From Marisediminitalea aggregata (GTDB lineage Bacteria > Pseudomonadota > Gammaproteobacteria > Enterobacterales > Alteromonadaceae), in contig NZ_FQWD01000004.1 of the NCBI RefSeq assembly GCF_900129565.1, forward strand, positions 248,001-312,000: a stretch of DNA of 64,000 nt, written 5' to 3'. The position numbers and the translations under genes were made by a program. Under the pieces are notes generated by a model. The model searched no databases, was not told the DNA's origin, and saw only the letters and a list, made by a program, of their open reading frames with translations. Numbering within the stretch: the first letter of the stretch is position 1; each line of letters opens with the position of its first letter. Shown here in pieces: positions 42,599-51,995 of this stretch.

Positions 42599-43396
42599 AT
42601 GAAACCACTTTTCAAATTAACAAGCTGTTTGCTGTTGGCACTGGGCTTAACCGCCTGTGCCACTTCTCCAACCGGTCGTAGTCAATTACTTATATTTAGC
42701 AGCAATCAACTTGACCAGATGGGCGCTCAGGCATTTGATGGCATGAAAGCAGAAACACCGGTTTCGCAAAAAACATCTCAAAACAGCTATGTGCAATGTG
42801 TGGCAGAGACATTACTACCGTTTGTGCCAGCGGGCGTTTATGCCGGTGACTGGGAAGTGGTTGTGTTTAATGACGATCAGGTCAATGCTTTCGCCCTGCC
42901 TGGCGGAAAAATCGGTGTTTATACAGGGTTGTTGAACGTCGCGAAAAATCAACATCAGTTGGCAGCGGTTATTGGCCACGAAATCGGCCATGTCATCGCT
43001 CAGCACGGTAACGAGCGGATGTCACAAAGCACTCTGATTGAAATGGGTTCCCAGGCGGTGAATCAAATCCTGGCCGCTAACGAAGTACCTTACAATCAGG
43101 CTATCATGTCTGGCCTGGGCCTGGGGTTGCAGGTTGGCGTACAACTACCGTTTAGTCGCGCACATGAATCTGAGGCCGATATTATTGGATTACAGTTAAT
43201 GGCACTGGCCGGATTCGATCCTCGCCAGTCTGTTGACCTGTGGCAGAATATGGAAGCTGCCAGCGGGGGAGAGCGTCCTGCGGAAATCCTGTCTACTCAC
43301 CCGGCACCACAAACCCGTATAGACAACCTGCAAGCCAACATGGATGCCGCTATGCGCGATTACACGGCGAGTCAGAAAAAAGCCAGTTGCCAGTAG
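42599..43396 (+). CDS. M48 family metallopeptidase, lipoprotein (LoiP/YggG-like)
   Basis: A 265-aa periplasmic zinc protease. It has a signal with lipobox LGLTACAT, the zinc motif GHEIGHVIAQHGNERMS (HExxH) near residue 126 and the third ligand in SRAHESEADIIG near 187. The length and the SPTGRSQLLIF N-terminus match the LoiP/YggG group of outer-membrane-attached proteases that trim proteins under stress. AAAGGAA precedes the ATG. It is alone on its transcript. Confidence 0.9.
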   Translation: MKPLFKLTSCLLLALGLTACATSPTGRSQLLIFSSNQLDQMGAQAFDGMKAETPVSQKTSQNSYVQCVAETLLPFVPAGVYAGDWEVVVFNDDQVNAFALPGGKIGVYTGLLNVAKNQHQLAAVIGHEIGHVIAQHGNERMSQSTLIEMGSQAVNQILAANEVPYNQAIMSGLGLGLQVGVQLPFSRAHESEADIIGLQLMALAGFDPRQSVDLWQNMEAASGGERPAEILSTHPAPQTRIDNLQANMDAAMRDYTASQKKASCQ

Positions 43397-43422
43397 CCGT
43401 TCGTAGTTATAATCGCAGATAC

Positions 43423-43452
43423 AAAAAATCCCGGCCTGTGCCGGGATTTTTT
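43423..43452. terminator. Bidirectional Rho-independent terminator
   Basis: AAAAAATCCCGGC / GCCGGGATTTTTT with a 4-nt loop, between the convergent M48 and MscS-type genes, with A/T tracts suitable for both strands. Confidence 0.9.
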
Positions 43453-43466
43453 CATAACGAAAAAGC

Positions 43467-44306
43467 TTATTTGCTTTCTTCCTGTTCTTCGTTTTCTTTG
43501 TACAGGTGAACATCCATTTGCGGGAATGGAATTGAAATACCTTCCTGGTCAAAGCGCAGTTTAACGTTCTCAGTGAACGACCACATAACGCCCCAGAAGT
43601 CTTCTTTTTTCACCCATGGGCGAACAATAAAGTTGACACTGGAATCTCCCAATGAAGACACAGCAACAACAGGCGCAGGCTCAGGCAAAATACGCTCGTC
43701 TTCTTTAACCATTTGCTCAAGCAGGTTTTTCGCTTTTAACAGGTCATCGCCATAGCCTATACCAAAAGTCATATCAACACGACGCGTATCCATGGCTGAA
43801 TAGTTAACGATGTTGTCGCCGTAGATTTTACCGTTTGGCACGATAATCTCTTTGTTATCAGGTGTATTCATCGTTGAAGTAAAGATACCAATTTTCTTCA
43901 CTACACCTGCTGTACCGCCAGCCTCGATAAAGTCACCTGAACGGAACGGCTTGAAGACCAACAGCATAACGCCTGCTGCAAAGTTTTTCAGTGAGTCCTG
44001 AAGCGACAAACCAATCGCCAGGCCTGCCGCACCTAAAATAGCGACCAATGAGGTAGTATCAACACCTAACTGATCCAATGATGCAACAATGACAAACAGC
44101 ATCAATATGGCATTCAGGATTGACTTTAAAAAATCCACCAGCATAGGGTCGTACTTCGATTTCGACATAATCTTGCCAATCATCGAAATAATTACACCCA
44201 CTACCATTCGACCCAGTACGAAAATCACTATCGCCATCGCGATGTTGATTCCCCATGGGATCGCGTAGGTATTTACGTACATTTCAATATCTTCTTGAGT
44301 AAACAT
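43467..44306 (-). CDS. Small-conductance mechanosensitive channel (MscS family)
   Basis: A 279-aa inner-membrane channel that opens on hypo-osmotic shock. Three membrane helices occupy about residues 15-115. The pore helix is glycine/alanine rich (LVAILGAAGLAIGLSL) and runs into the signature QDSLKNFAAGVMLLVFKPFRSGDFIE. The C-terminal beta/alpha-beta cytoplasmic cage contains VPNGKIYGDNIVNYS. Length is close to E. coli MscS (286 aa). The C-terminus is acidic (KENEEQEESK). Confidence 0.93.
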   Translation of the reverse strand: MFTQEDIEMYVNTYAIPWGINIAMAIVIFVLGRMVVGVIISMIGKIMSKSKYDPMLVDFLKSILNAILMLFVIVASLDQLGVDTTSLVAILGAAGLAIGLSLQDSLKNFAAGVMLLVFKPFRSGDFIEAGGTAGVVKKIGIFTSTMNTPDNKEIIVPNGKIYGDNIVNYSAMDTRRVDMTFGIGYGDDLLKAKNLLEQMVKEDERILPEPAPVVAVSSLGDSSVNFIVRPWVKKEDFWGVMWSFTENVKLRFDQEGISIPFPQMDVHLYKENEEQEESK

Positions 44307-44691
44307 GTTCCAATCCGTGTTTGTTGTATTGAGCCCTTAACTTAACAGCGAAGCAACGGGGTTAGCAACTAAATAAACCTGTCAAATCCCCTTCATGATA
44401 CTGTCACACCCAAAATTTAAACTTAAGACCAATAAAAAATAGCGCTAAGCCAAGTGGCTGAAAGGATAGAGAAATTTTTTTGACTTCATTTTTTAGGCAT
44501 TTTTAGCTGGAATTTTCACCTGTTTCGCTCTATATTTTTGTGCGCTGCAATAAGACGATGTCTGTTGCAGAAACCACAAAAGGTATTGTGGCGTATTCAG
44601 TAGTATTGGTTGGTATGCTTTTTAACAGCATCTACTTGAGTAGTATGCAGTGACTGCCAACAACTAAGGTAGATTTTTTAAGGAATAGAAA
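44307..44691. other. Intergenic region between the MscS gene and a small ORF
   Basis: AT-rich spacer of 385 bp. It must hold the promoters of the divergent MscS gene and of the 50-aa gene at 44692. I saw no strong palindrome, RNA motif or reading frame in it. Confidence 0.5.
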
Positions 44692-44844
44692 ATGTTACTA
44701 CTCAGTTTATTATTTACAATCGTGTTGATGATTTTTGGTTATGCGCTTACCAGTGACAAAGGCAAACATACCGTTCATGCCCGTCGCTCAAAATCAATGG
44801 CCGCAGGCCAGGGACAAGCAATAAATACTTTTGCCTCCAAATAG
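44692..44844 (+). CDS. Small membrane protein of 50 residues, unknown function
   Basis: Starts MLLLSLLFTIVLMIFGYALT, a single hydrophobic helix, followed by a basic, polar tail (SDKGKHTVHARRSK, ending INTFASK). AAGGAA lies six bases before the ATG, and a clear hairpin terminator begins 9 bp after the TAG, so it looks like a real monocistronic gene. I recognise no family. The helix could be a signal anchor with the tail in the cytoplasm or periplasm. Confidence 0.65.
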   Translation: MLLLSLLFTIVLMIFGYALTSDKGKHTVHARRSKSMAAGQGQAINTFASK

Positions 44845-44853
44845 CATACCTCA

Positions 44854-44888
44854 GGGCTGCTCCGGCCTTTCCGGAGCCCTTCTTATTG
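44854..44888 (+). terminator. Rho-independent terminator after the small membrane protein gene
   Basis: GGGCTGCTCCGG / CCGGAGCCC with one unpaired base, loop CCTTT, followed by TTCTTATT. Confidence 0.8.
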
Positions 44889-44946
44889 AAACAACCACTA
44901 ACCCACAGTTACACTACGCGTCATTCCTTTTGTAGTTGAGTTTGAT

Positions 44947-45675
44947 ATGCGTATCCCTCGTCTTTTTCATCCAGACACCATTAATGTTGACGAAGAGCTT
45001 GTCCTTAGCAGCGAAGCAACCCACCACGTTGCCAATGTATTGCGTTTAAAAGCCGGCCACCCCGTAGTTATTTTTAACGGCGATGGCAGTGAATACACTG
45101 CGACCATCATAGTCGCCGAACGGCGCCAGGTAATTGTAGAGATTGACGCAAAGCTCACGTTGGATCCTCAGTCTCCACTGCCCATCCACCTTGGTCAGGG
45201 TGTGTCGAAAGGCGATCGCATGGATATCGTATTGCAAAAAGCAACGGAACTTGGCGTAACACACATAACGCCTCTGATAACGGAACGTTGTGCAGTAAAG
45301 CTCGATGAGAAGCGCTGGGAAAAGAAGCAACAGCAATGGCAAAAGATCATCCAGGGTGCCTGTGAACAAAGCGGTCGGAATACACTGCCCATACTCAACC
45401 CGCCTTGTTCTCTGGCTAGTTGGCTGGCAGAGTCAACGGCGCAAACCCGATTGGTCCTGTCGCCCGGCAGTCAGCAGAAATTATCTCAGCTTACTGCAAA
45501 CAGCCAGGGATTCAGGCTACTCATTGGTCCGGAGGGCGGGTTGTCTGAATCCGAAGTCCATCAGGCCGAAGAAACAGGCTTCACAGGGTGTTCCTTAGGT
45601 CCGCGTATTTTGCGTACAGAAACCGCAGCGCTTGCCAGCGTCTCGGTACTGCAAGCTACATTTGGCGATCTGTAA
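44947..45675 (+). CDS. rsmE: 16S rRNA (uracil(1498)-N3)-methyltransferase RsmE
   Basis: SPOUT-class methyltransferase acting on U1498 of 16S rRNA, 242 aa. An N-terminal PUA-like domain (MRIPRLFHPDTINVD, HHVANVLRLKAGH) is followed by the knotted SAM-binding region LLIGPEGGLSESEV and LGPRILRTETAALA near the C-terminus. It is first in the rsmE-gshB-yqgE-ruvX block, the order found in many gammaproteobacteria. Confidence 0.95.
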   Translation: MRIPRLFHPDTINVDEELVLSSEATHHVANVLRLKAGHPVVIFNGDGSEYTATIIVAERRQVIVEIDAKLTLDPQSPLPIHLGQGVSKGDRMDIVLQKATELGVTHITPLITERCAVKLDEKRWEKKQQQWQKIIQGACEQSGRNTLPILNPPCSLASWLAESTAQTRLVLSPGSQQKLSQLTANSQGFRLLIGPEGGLSESEVHQAEETGFTGCSLGPRILRTETAALASVSVLQATFGDL

Positions 45676-45765
45676 TACCGTTTAACCGGACTTTTCCGAC
45701 CTGAGCGCTTGATTCCTGGTGAATCATCTCCATTATGGAGTTATCACCTGTTATGAGAGCGCACT

Positions 45766-46716
45766 ATGACCTACACCGTTGGCGTGGTAATGGATCCCAT
45801 TGCCAAAATCAAACCTGAAAAAGACACCAGTTTTGCCATGATGCTGGAAGCCCAGCGCCGTGGTGCAACGCTTGTTTACTTTGAACTCAGCGACCTTTAT
45901 ATCGATAACGGTGCGCCAAAAGGTATCGGTCAACAGGTTACGGTTCGCGACCAGGACAAAGACTTCTACACACTGGGTGAAACAACCACCTACGCGTTAG
46001 GTGATATCGACGTGCTATTGATGCGCAAAGATCCGCCTTTCGACAGCGAGTTTTTATACGCGACCCATATTTTATCACTGGCAGAACGCGATGGGGCGCT
46101 GGTTGTTAACCGTCCGCAAAGCCTGCGCGACTTTAACGAAAAGCTATTTACATCGTACTTCCCATCGTTGATCCCGGACACCCTGGTTACCCGCAACAGC
46201 AAATTGGTGCGTGAATTCCATGCCAAACACAAAGACGTGATTTGTAAGCCGTTGGACGGCATGGGTGGCGCTTCTATATTTCGTGTAAAAGAAGACGGCA
46301 CAAACCTGGGTGTGATCATTGAAACACTGACAGCAAACGGTCAGCGCCAAATGATGGTTCAAAAGTACCTGCCGGAAATAAAAGACGGCGACAAGCGCGT
46401 ATTAATTGTTAACGGCGAGGTAATGCCCTATTGTTTGGCGCGCCTGCCATCAGTCGGCGAAACCCGTGGAAATCTGGCTGCAGGAGGAACAGGTCGCCCT
46501 CAACCCATCAGTGACAGCGACAGACGTCTGGCAGAAACCATCGCGCCGGTATTAATCGAGAAAGGCCTGATTTTTGTTGGTCTGGACGTGATTGGTGACC
46601 GCATTACTGAAATAAATGTCACCAGTCCAACCTGCGTCAGAGAAATAGAACGCGCCTACGATATTAATATTATGGCCGCCCTGTTTGATGCCATTGAAGC
46701 AAAATTGGCACAATGA
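45766..46716 (+). CDS. gshB: Glutathione synthetase
   Basis: ATP-grasp ligase joining gamma-glutamylcysteine and glycine, 316 aa as in E. coli. N-terminal GVVMDPIAKIKPEKDTSFAM, the nucleotide-binding KPLDGMGGASIFRV near residue 160, the loop AAGGTGRPQPIS near 240 and the metal-site EINVTSPTC near 285 are all present. Glutathione also feeds the peroxiredoxin-glutaredoxin fusion encoded at 22478. Confidence 0.96.
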   Translation: MTYTVGVVMDPIAKIKPEKDTSFAMMLEAQRRGATLVYFELSDLYIDNGAPKGIGQQVTVRDQDKDFYTLGETTTYALGDIDVLLMRKDPPFDSEFLYATHILSLAERDGALVVNRPQSLRDFNEKLFTSYFPSLIPDTLVTRNSKLVREFHAKHKDVICKPLDGMGGASIFRVKEDGTNLGVIIETLTANGQRQMMVQKYLPEIKDGDKRVLIVNGEVMPYCLARLPSVGETRGNLAAGGTGRPQPISDSDRRLAETIAPVLIEKGLIFVGLDVIGDRITEINVTSPTCVREIERAYDINIMAALFDAIEAKLAQ

Positions 46717-46753
46717 GCCATACTGAGTAGTAGTGGAGCAGCGAGGTAATACG

Positions 46754-47320
46754 ATGACTGAATTAAAAAGTCTGGCAAATCACTTCTTGATTGCCATGCC
46801 ATCCATGGAAGATCCGTTTTTCGCCCGCAGTTTAACCTATATATGCGAGCACAATGACGAAGGCGCCATGGGCCTGGTTGTTAACCACCCTACCAACATG
46901 ACCCTGCGCGAACTGTTGGAACAAGCCGAAAAAGGTGCGGAAATCGATGACGAAAAGGGGCAGCAAATCGTGCTGTCTGGCGGTCCGGTTAGTCAGGAAC
47001 GGGGGTTTATCCTGCATTCGCCACAACCTGGCTGGAGCTCCAGTTTATCGCTGACCCCCGAAATCATGGTGACTACGTCAAAAGATATCCTCAGTGCCCT
47101 GGGCAATCATCGCGGACCCGACCAGGCTATCATTACGCTGGGTTATGCGGGCTGGAGCGAAGGGCAGTTGGAAGAAGAAATTCAAAACAACGCCTGGCTC
47201 ACCATTGAGGCGGATCCAGCAATATTGTTCAACACCCCTATTCACAAACGCTGGGAAGCAGCGGTTCAACAACTGGGCGTGGATGTTTGGCAATTGGCCC
47301 CTCAGGTCGGTCATGCCTGA
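46754..47320 (+). CDS. yqgE: UPF0301 protein YqgE (AlgH)
   Basis: YqgE/AlgH family protein of 188 aa; biochemical role not established. Typical blocks: [20 protein letters not shown] at the N-terminus, [28 protein letters not shown] and [18 protein letters not shown] 46754 is used because GAGG lies eight bases upstream; a start at 46733 is 7 codons longer and less family-like. It overlaps ruvX by 8 bp. Confidence 0.95.
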   Translation: MTELKSLANHFLIAMPSMEDPFFARSLTYICEHNDEGAMGLVVNHPTNMTLRELLEQAEKGAEIDDEKGQQIVLSGGPVSQERGFILHSPQPGWSSSLSLTPEIMVTTSKDILSALGNHRGPDQAIITLGYAGWSEGQLEEEIQNNAWLTIEADPAILFNTPIHKRWEAAVQQLGVDVWQLAPQVGHA

Positions 47321-47744
47321 ACTAGGAAGCCGAACCGTACTTGCATTTGATTTTGGCACCACCAGCATTGGCGTAGCTGTTGGTCAGGAAGTGACCGGCA
47401 CAGCATCACCGCTGGAGGCGTTAAAAGCCCGTGACGGGATTCCGGACTGGAATTTGGTTGGCAAGCTGTTTGAAGAATGGCAACCTCATCTGGTGGTCGT
47501 AGGTTTGCCACTTAATATGGATGGTACCTCCCAGTTAATGACCCAACGGGCAGAAAAGTTTGCAAACCGCCTGCACGGCAGATTCAACAAACCGGTAACC
47601 ACCTGGGACGAACGGTTAAGTACTGCCGATGCAAAAGCCGCATTGTTTGAGTTAGGCGGCTATAAAAAGCTTACAAAGGGCAAGGTCGACAGCGTGTCTG
47701 CGTGCCTAATCTTTTCCAGTTGGTACGAAAACCAGTTCGCCTGA
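47313..47744 (+). CDS. ruvX: Putative Holliday junction resolvase / pre-16S rRNA nuclease RuvX
   Basis: RNase H-fold nuclease (YqgF) of 143 aa involved in 16S rRNA 5'-end maturation. [16 protein letters not shown] at the N-terminus has the catalytic aspartate; the usual lysine of DFGTKSIG is threonine here. [13 protein letters not shown], the second acid in TTWDERLST, and [11 protein letters not shown] at the C-terminus follow. The start overlaps yqgE, giving translational coupling. Confidence 0.94.
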   Translation: MPELGSRTVLAFDFGTTSIGVAVGQEVTGTASPLEALKARDGIPDWNLVGKLFEEWQPHLVVVGLPLNMDGTSQLMTQRAEKFANRLHGRFNKPVTTWDERLSTADAKAALFELGGYKKLTKGKVDSVSACLIFSSWYENQFA

Positions 47745-47868
47745 TCCTCGCTTTTAATCTGAGACTAGACACCAAGCACTAGCAAAATTAGACCTTTGAG
47801 CAATAGTCTTATTCACCGACTTTTAGCAGTATGGATAAAAAACCATCTGCTTAAAGTTGGGGGACACT

Positions 47869-48252
47869 ATGCCTAAATTATTGGACCTGATAGAAAAACT
47901 ACTGCTGATATTAATTATGCTGGCCACTCTGGTAGCGGTTGGCGCCGAAATTATGCATATGGTCCGCTACCAAAAAGTAGAGCTGTCTGATCTGCTGTTG
48001 CTGTTTATTTATGCCGAGGTAATGGGCATGCTCGCGGCATACTATAATAGCAATCGAATCCCCGTCACCCTGCCATTAATCATAGCCATGACAGCGCTAA
48101 GCCGAATGATCATTTTACAAAGCAAAGAACTCGATAAAATCGTGTTGATTTACGAATCGGGCAGTATTTTACTGCTCAGCATTGCCGCTTTGATCATGAG
48201 TATGAAAGACCGCGTAAGCCTGGAAAAACTCAAGCAGCGCGGCACCCCATAA
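47869..48252 (+). CDS. PsiE-like small membrane protein
   Basis: A 127-aa protein with four predicted membrane helices (LLLILIMLATLVAVGAEI; LLLLFIYAEVMGMLAAYY; VTLPLIIAMTALSRMIIL; SGSILLLSIAALIM), the layout of the phosphate-starvation-inducible PsiE family (E. coli PsiE 136 aa). GGGGG precedes ATG 47869; a GTG-type start 4 codons earlier is possible. Family function is unclear. No Pho box was recognised upstream. Confidence 0.78.
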   Translation: MPKLLDLIEKLLLILIMLATLVAVGAEIMHMVRYQKVELSDLLLLFIYAEVMGMLAAYYNSNRIPVTLPLIIAMTALSRMIILQSKELDKIVLIYESGSILLLSIAALIMSMKDRVSLEKLKQRGTP

Positions 48253-48490
48253 GCGTGCTAATTGGAGGTGGGCGTCGCATCGTCTGTTAATTAAGCCTTT
48301 TGAACTCAGGGCCTGTTTGAGCATATATCTCCCCTAGTACAGGCCGCTATCTGGATGCGGACCTGGCAAGCACTGAGACTCGGTCTGTAATGTAGAGACA
48401 ATACGGTGAGCAGGTATTTGTTTGCGCTGGTTTTGTAATGCGATGTTATGAAAATGCAATTACCGGGGCTTTTGTAGCCAAACCACAAAA

Positions 48491-49189
48491 CTAGCTTTGT
48501 TTTAAGCGAATGAGATCTTCGTGAAGCCGGTTTGCAATGCGTTTGAATGTTTTACGCCAGGCAACATTTTGGGCCATGCGTGAGGCACTATCAACCTGCA
48601 AGTTGGGGTCACCCTTAACAATTAGCATATTGCCTGGGTTGAGCTCCATGCCATCCTCAATCACCGCCAGTAATTCACCAGTTTTTGAATTAGCCACCAC
48701 CGCTTGAAACGTAATTGACCCAAGGCCATTGCGTTGACCCCTTAATGCTACCGTATCGCGGTTGGCATCCTGGTAGCGACGCTGATACGGCATAAAGTTC
48801 ATTAGCCTGAATTCTATCGCCATTACATTTTCGCCGCCTTGATTGGTTGGTTCGAGTCCGCTTTTTTGCGCAAAGGTTAGCTGGGCAAAATCATCAAAGA
48901 ACTGACAAATTTTGTCCATCTCATCCCAGGTAGAGGCATTCCAGCTGTTCGTCAACTGATTGTCAGCGCCCTCATCGATGGTTAATTTATCAAACTGCGT
49001 AGGAAAAAATATAACCTTATCGTACTGGCTAAAGTCAGCTTGTGGGTCTATGACAAAGCGATCGAATCGGGTGCCCTGCATTTGCTGTAGGTTTGAGTCG
49101 GGGACCGCAGTAAACTCGGGGATGGGCTGTTCGGTTACAGAACAGGCAGTCAAAACAGCAAGGCTAAGCACGGTGGTGAATAGTTTCAT
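48491..49189 (-). CDS. Lipoprotein, possibly DUF3313-like
   Basis: A 232-aa exported lipoprotein: MKLFTTVLSLAVLTACSVTE has a lipobox with Cys at 16. AGGAAAAAA precedes this ATG, and a 31-codon longer frame without signal-peptide character is rejected. The body contains QYDKVIFFPTQFDKLTID, ITFQAVVANSKTGELLAVIEDG and a C-terminal amphipathic helix (VAWRKTFKRIANRLHEDL). This resembles DUF3313-type lipoproteins (a YDKV strand, a TGE/LLA hairpin, a C-terminal helix), but that assignment is tentative. Function unknown. Confidence 0.7.
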   Translation of the reverse strand: MKLFTTVLSLAVLTACSVTEQPIPEFTAVPDSNLQQMQGTRFDRFVIDPQADFSQYDKVIFFPTQFDKLTIDEGADNQLTNSWNASTWDEMDKICQFFDDFAQLTFAQKSGLEPTNQGGENVMAIEFRLMNFMPYQRRYQDANRDTVALRGQRNGLGSITFQAVVANSKTGELLAVIEDGMELNPGNMLIVKGDPNLQVDSASRMAQNVAWRKTFKRIANRLHEDLIRLKQS

Positions 49190-49492
49190 TTTTTTCCTGC
49201 CTCTTCCATTACACACGCATTGTGCAATTATTGAGCGAATTGATTTTTTACTTAAGTTAGCGCTTTGACTTATTAGTTTCAAGCGTATTTCTCAGAATCG
49301 AATTACAAAATTTCACAAGTGTTTTATTAAATAATGTCTGCCGGCTAAAACAGATATAAGCGAACGGAATAGCAGGATTTAACCCATTAGCTTTCGCTTC
49401 CATGGGCTCCCCTCAGATGGGCAACATTAATTTAAGGTAAAGAGCCTGAATTGCGATGTGTTAAATGAAGTCTGATAATATTTTTCAAACAC
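49190..49492. other. Intergenic region without recognised elements
   Basis: About 300 bp between the lipoprotein start and the end of the DUF2007-like gene, both on the minus strand. AT-rich, no reading frame of note; it should hold the lipoprotein promoter. No clear terminator for the pilT-pilU transcript was found here. Confidence 0.45.
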
Positions 49493-49804
49493 TTACGCAC
49501 TGTTACGAGGCTGCTGACACTGCCAGCATAAATGAAAAGCGGACTCCTGGGGTTCGTTACAGCTACTGCATACCCATTCACCTTCGTCACTGTCTGACGA
49601 CAGCTCATTCAGCACCTTTTTAGCCATTGTCAGGTCGTCTTTGTCCATCAGCCACAACTCCGGCTGCGTGTCCTGAATAGGAAGATCGCCGGCTGCACCA
49701 CTGATAAACTGATTACGGATCAAACACCCGATACCCTGCGCTTGCAGGGCATCGTAGTATTGTTGAATAGTAAAAGCGCTATCGCTTTGGCAGAGTCTGA
49801 TCAT
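49493..49804 (-). CDS. DUF2007-like protein with C-terminal zinc-ribbon motif
   Basis: A 103-aa cytoplasmic protein. The N-terminal half (TIQQYYDALQAQGIGCLIRN, PELWLMDKDDLTMAKKVL) fits the DUF2007/GlnB-like 'signal transducing' fold. The C-terminus is a small zinc finger with four cysteines, EWVCSSCNEP and HLCWQCQQPR, like the RanBP2 type. Its ATG overlaps the pilU stop as TAATG, so it belongs to the pilT-pilU transcript. Its role there is unknown. Confidence 0.78.
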   Translation of the reverse strand: MIRLCQSDSAFTIQQYYDALQAQGIGCLIRNQFISGAAGDLPIQDTQPELWLMDKDDLTMAKKVLNELSSDSDEGEWVCSSCNEPQESAFHLCWQCQQPRNSA

Positions 49805-50919
49805 TAATCCATGTCGATTGAAACGCCTGACAACGAACCAAGACCGTCGCCATTGCTGCTATTGGCATCCAACTTAATCATCAGACGCAGGTCGTTTGGC
49901 GAGTCTGCATGGTGTAACGCCTGCTCCATGGTTATCCTGCCCGCTTTGTACAAGTCGAACAACGCCATATCAAAGGTTTGCATGCCTTGTTCACGACCTT
50001 TCTCCATGGCCTCTTTCAGGCCGCCCATTTCATTGCGCTGAATCAGATCGCGAATAAGCGGTGAATTCAGTAGAATTTCAATAGCGGCAACCCGCCCCTT
50101 GCCGTCCACCGTTGGTACTAATTGCTGAGCAACGATGGCGCGTATGTTAAGGCTTAAATCAAAACGCAATTTGTCGTGAGCGTCCTTGGGTGCCAAATGC
50201 ATGATACGTTCAATGGCCTGGTTGGCGTTGTTGGCGTGCAGTGTTGCTACACACAAGTGACCGGTATCGGCAAATGACATGGCATATTCCATGGTTTCCA
50301 TGGAGCGGATTTCACCAATCAGAATTACGTCAGGCGCCTGTCGCAATGAACTCTTCAGCGCGTCGTCAAACGACTGGGTATCAATCCCCACTTCACGTTG
50401 CGTGACCACGCAATTTTTGTGTTCGTGAACAAATTCAATGGGATCTTCAATAGTCAGAATGTGGCCATGTGAATGGGTATTGCGATGACCCATTAATGCT
50501 GCGAGCGAGGTTGATTTACCGGTACCAGTTCCCCCTACAAATAACACCAGGCCGCGCTTAGCCATAATGATGTCTTTGAGTACCGGCGGCAGACCCAAAT
50601 CATCTGCTTTGGGGATTTGTGTCACAATGCGACGTACTACCATTCCCGCCTGATCACGTTGCCAGAACGCACTACAACGAAACCGCCCTACGCCATCGCG
50701 CGCAATAGCAAAGTTGCACTCTTTGGTATCGTGAAAGGTCTTTTGCTGATCGTCGTTCATTGCCGCATGCACTAAGTCCAGTGCACCCTGTTCAGACAGC
50801 GCCTGGTCGGTTAGCGGGGTCAGCTTGCCGTTGATTTTTGCGCTCACGGCAAACCCGGCGGTCACGAACAAATCCGACGCGCCCTTGTCGACCATCATTT
50901 GTAAAAACTGATCCAACAT
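49804..50919 (-). CDS. pilU: Twitching motility ATPase PilU
   Basis: PilT-paralogous retraction ATPase of type IV pili, 371 aa. LDQFLQMMVDKGASDLFVTAG opens the PAS-like N-domain; the ATPase core has Walker A GGTGTGKST, the Asp box TIEDPIEFVHEH, Walker B VILIGEIRSMETMEY and the His box TGHLCVATLHANN. ATG 50919 gives the family N-terminus; the frame extends 33 codons upstream into pilT. It starts 11 bp after the pilT stop. PilU needs PilT to support retraction (family knowledge). Confidence 0.95.
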   Translation of the reverse strand: MLDQFLQMMVDKGASDLFVTAGFAVSAKINGKLTPLTDQALSEQGALDLVHAAMNDDQQKTFHDTKECNFAIARDGVGRFRCSAFWQRDQAGMVVRRIVTQIPKADDLGLPPVLKDIIMAKRGLVLFVGGTGTGKSTSLAALMGHRNTHSHGHILTIEDPIEFVHEHKNCVVTQREVGIDTQSFDDALKSSLRQAPDVILIGEIRSMETMEYAMSFADTGHLCVATLHANNANQAIERIMHLAPKDAHDKLRFDLSLNIRAIVAQQLVPTVDGKGRVAAIEILLNSPLIRDLIQRNEMGGLKEAMEKGREQGMQTFDMALFDLYKAGRITMEQALHHADSPNDLRLMIKLDANSSNGDGLGSLSGVSIDMD

Positions 50920-50930
50920 GGTTTGACTCC

Positions 50931-51971
50931 CTAAAACCCAGGTCGTTGCTTGTCGACCATTTTCGCCATAGCATCCTGCTGTGTTATCACACCGGTCGCA
51001 ACCAGGCGCTGCAAACACTGATCCATGGTTTGCATACCGTGGGATTGACCCGTTTGAATCACCGAGTACATTTGCGGCACTTTGTCTTCGCGGATCAGGT
51101 TGCGAATGGCAGGTATTCCCACCATGATTTCGTGTGCTGCAACACGACCACCACCGACTTTCTTCAACAGAGTTTGCGAAATCACGGCGCGCAGTGACTC
51201 CGACAACATAGAACGCACCATGGCTTTTTCTTCAGCCGGGAACACATCAATAATACGGTCGATGGTTTTCGGTGCAGAGTTGGTGTGCAAAGTGCCGAAT
51301 ACCAGGTGACCGGTTTCTGCCGCAGAGATAGCCAGACGAATGGTTTCCAGGTCTCGTAATTCACCCACCAGAATCACATCGGGGTCTTCACGAAGCGCTG
51401 AGCGCAGCGCGTTGGAAAAACTGTGTGTGTCGCGGTGCACTTCACGCTGATTCAATACACTGAGCTTGTTATCGTGCACGAATTCGATTGGATCTTCGAT
51501 GGTGAGAATATGCTCGCGCTTGTGAGTATTGATGTGGTCAATCATGGCGGCCAGTGTGGTACTTTTACCCGAGCCAGTTGCGCCTGTGACCAGTACAATA
51601 CCGGTTGGCTGGTTGATGATCTCTTTAAAAATAGGCGGTGCGCCAAGGTCATCCAGTGTCAGTACTTTACTCGGAATAGTACGTAACACAGCGGCTGCGC
51701 CGCGATTCTGTACAAAGGCATTTACCCGGAACCGTGATAAGTCTTTTACCTCAAACGAGAAGTCTGTTTCGAGGTTTTCTTCGTATTCCTTGCGTTGCTT
51801 ATCGTTCATGATTTCGTAGATTAATGCATGAACCTGTTTGTGATCCAAAGGATCCACATTCAGTCTTCGCATTTCGCCATCGACACGAATTATCGGCGGT
51901 AATCCGGCCGATAAGTGCAGATCCGATGCGTTATTCTTTACACTGAAAGCTAAAAGTTCGGTAATATCCAC
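50931..51971 (-). CDS. pilT: Type IV pilus retraction ATPase PilT
   Basis: Hexameric ATPase driving pilus retraction, twitching and DNA uptake, 346 aa. I place the start at GTG 51971, giving (M)DITELLAFSVKNNASDLHL as in Pseudomonas PilT (MDITELLAFS); another GTG at 51992 is in frame. Walker A GATGSGKST, Asp box TIEDPIEFVHD, Walker B LVGELRDLETI, TGHLVFGTLHTNS and the AIRNLIRED motif near residue 290 are intact. The divergent yggS gene starts only 24 bp away, so the promoter must lie inside yggS. Confidence 0.95.
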   Translation of the reverse strand: MDITELLAFSVKNNASDLHLSAGLPPIIRVDGEMRRLNVDPLDHKQVHALIYEIMNDKQRKEYEENLETDFSFEVKDLSRFRVNAFVQNRGAAAVLRTIPSKVLTLDDLGAPPIFKEIINQPTGIVLVTGATGSGKSTTLAAMIDHINTHKREHILTIEDPIEFVHDNKLSVLNQREVHRDTHSFSNALRSALREDPDVILVGELRDLETIRLAISAAETGHLVFGTLHTNSAPKTIDRIIDVFPAEEKAMVRSMLSESLRAVISQTLLKKVGGGRVAAHEIMVGIPAIRNLIREDKVPQMYSVIQTGQSHGMQTMDQCLQRLVATGVITQQDAMAKMVDKQRPGF

Positions 51972-51995
51972 AACCTGGTTTCTCCCAACCACTAG

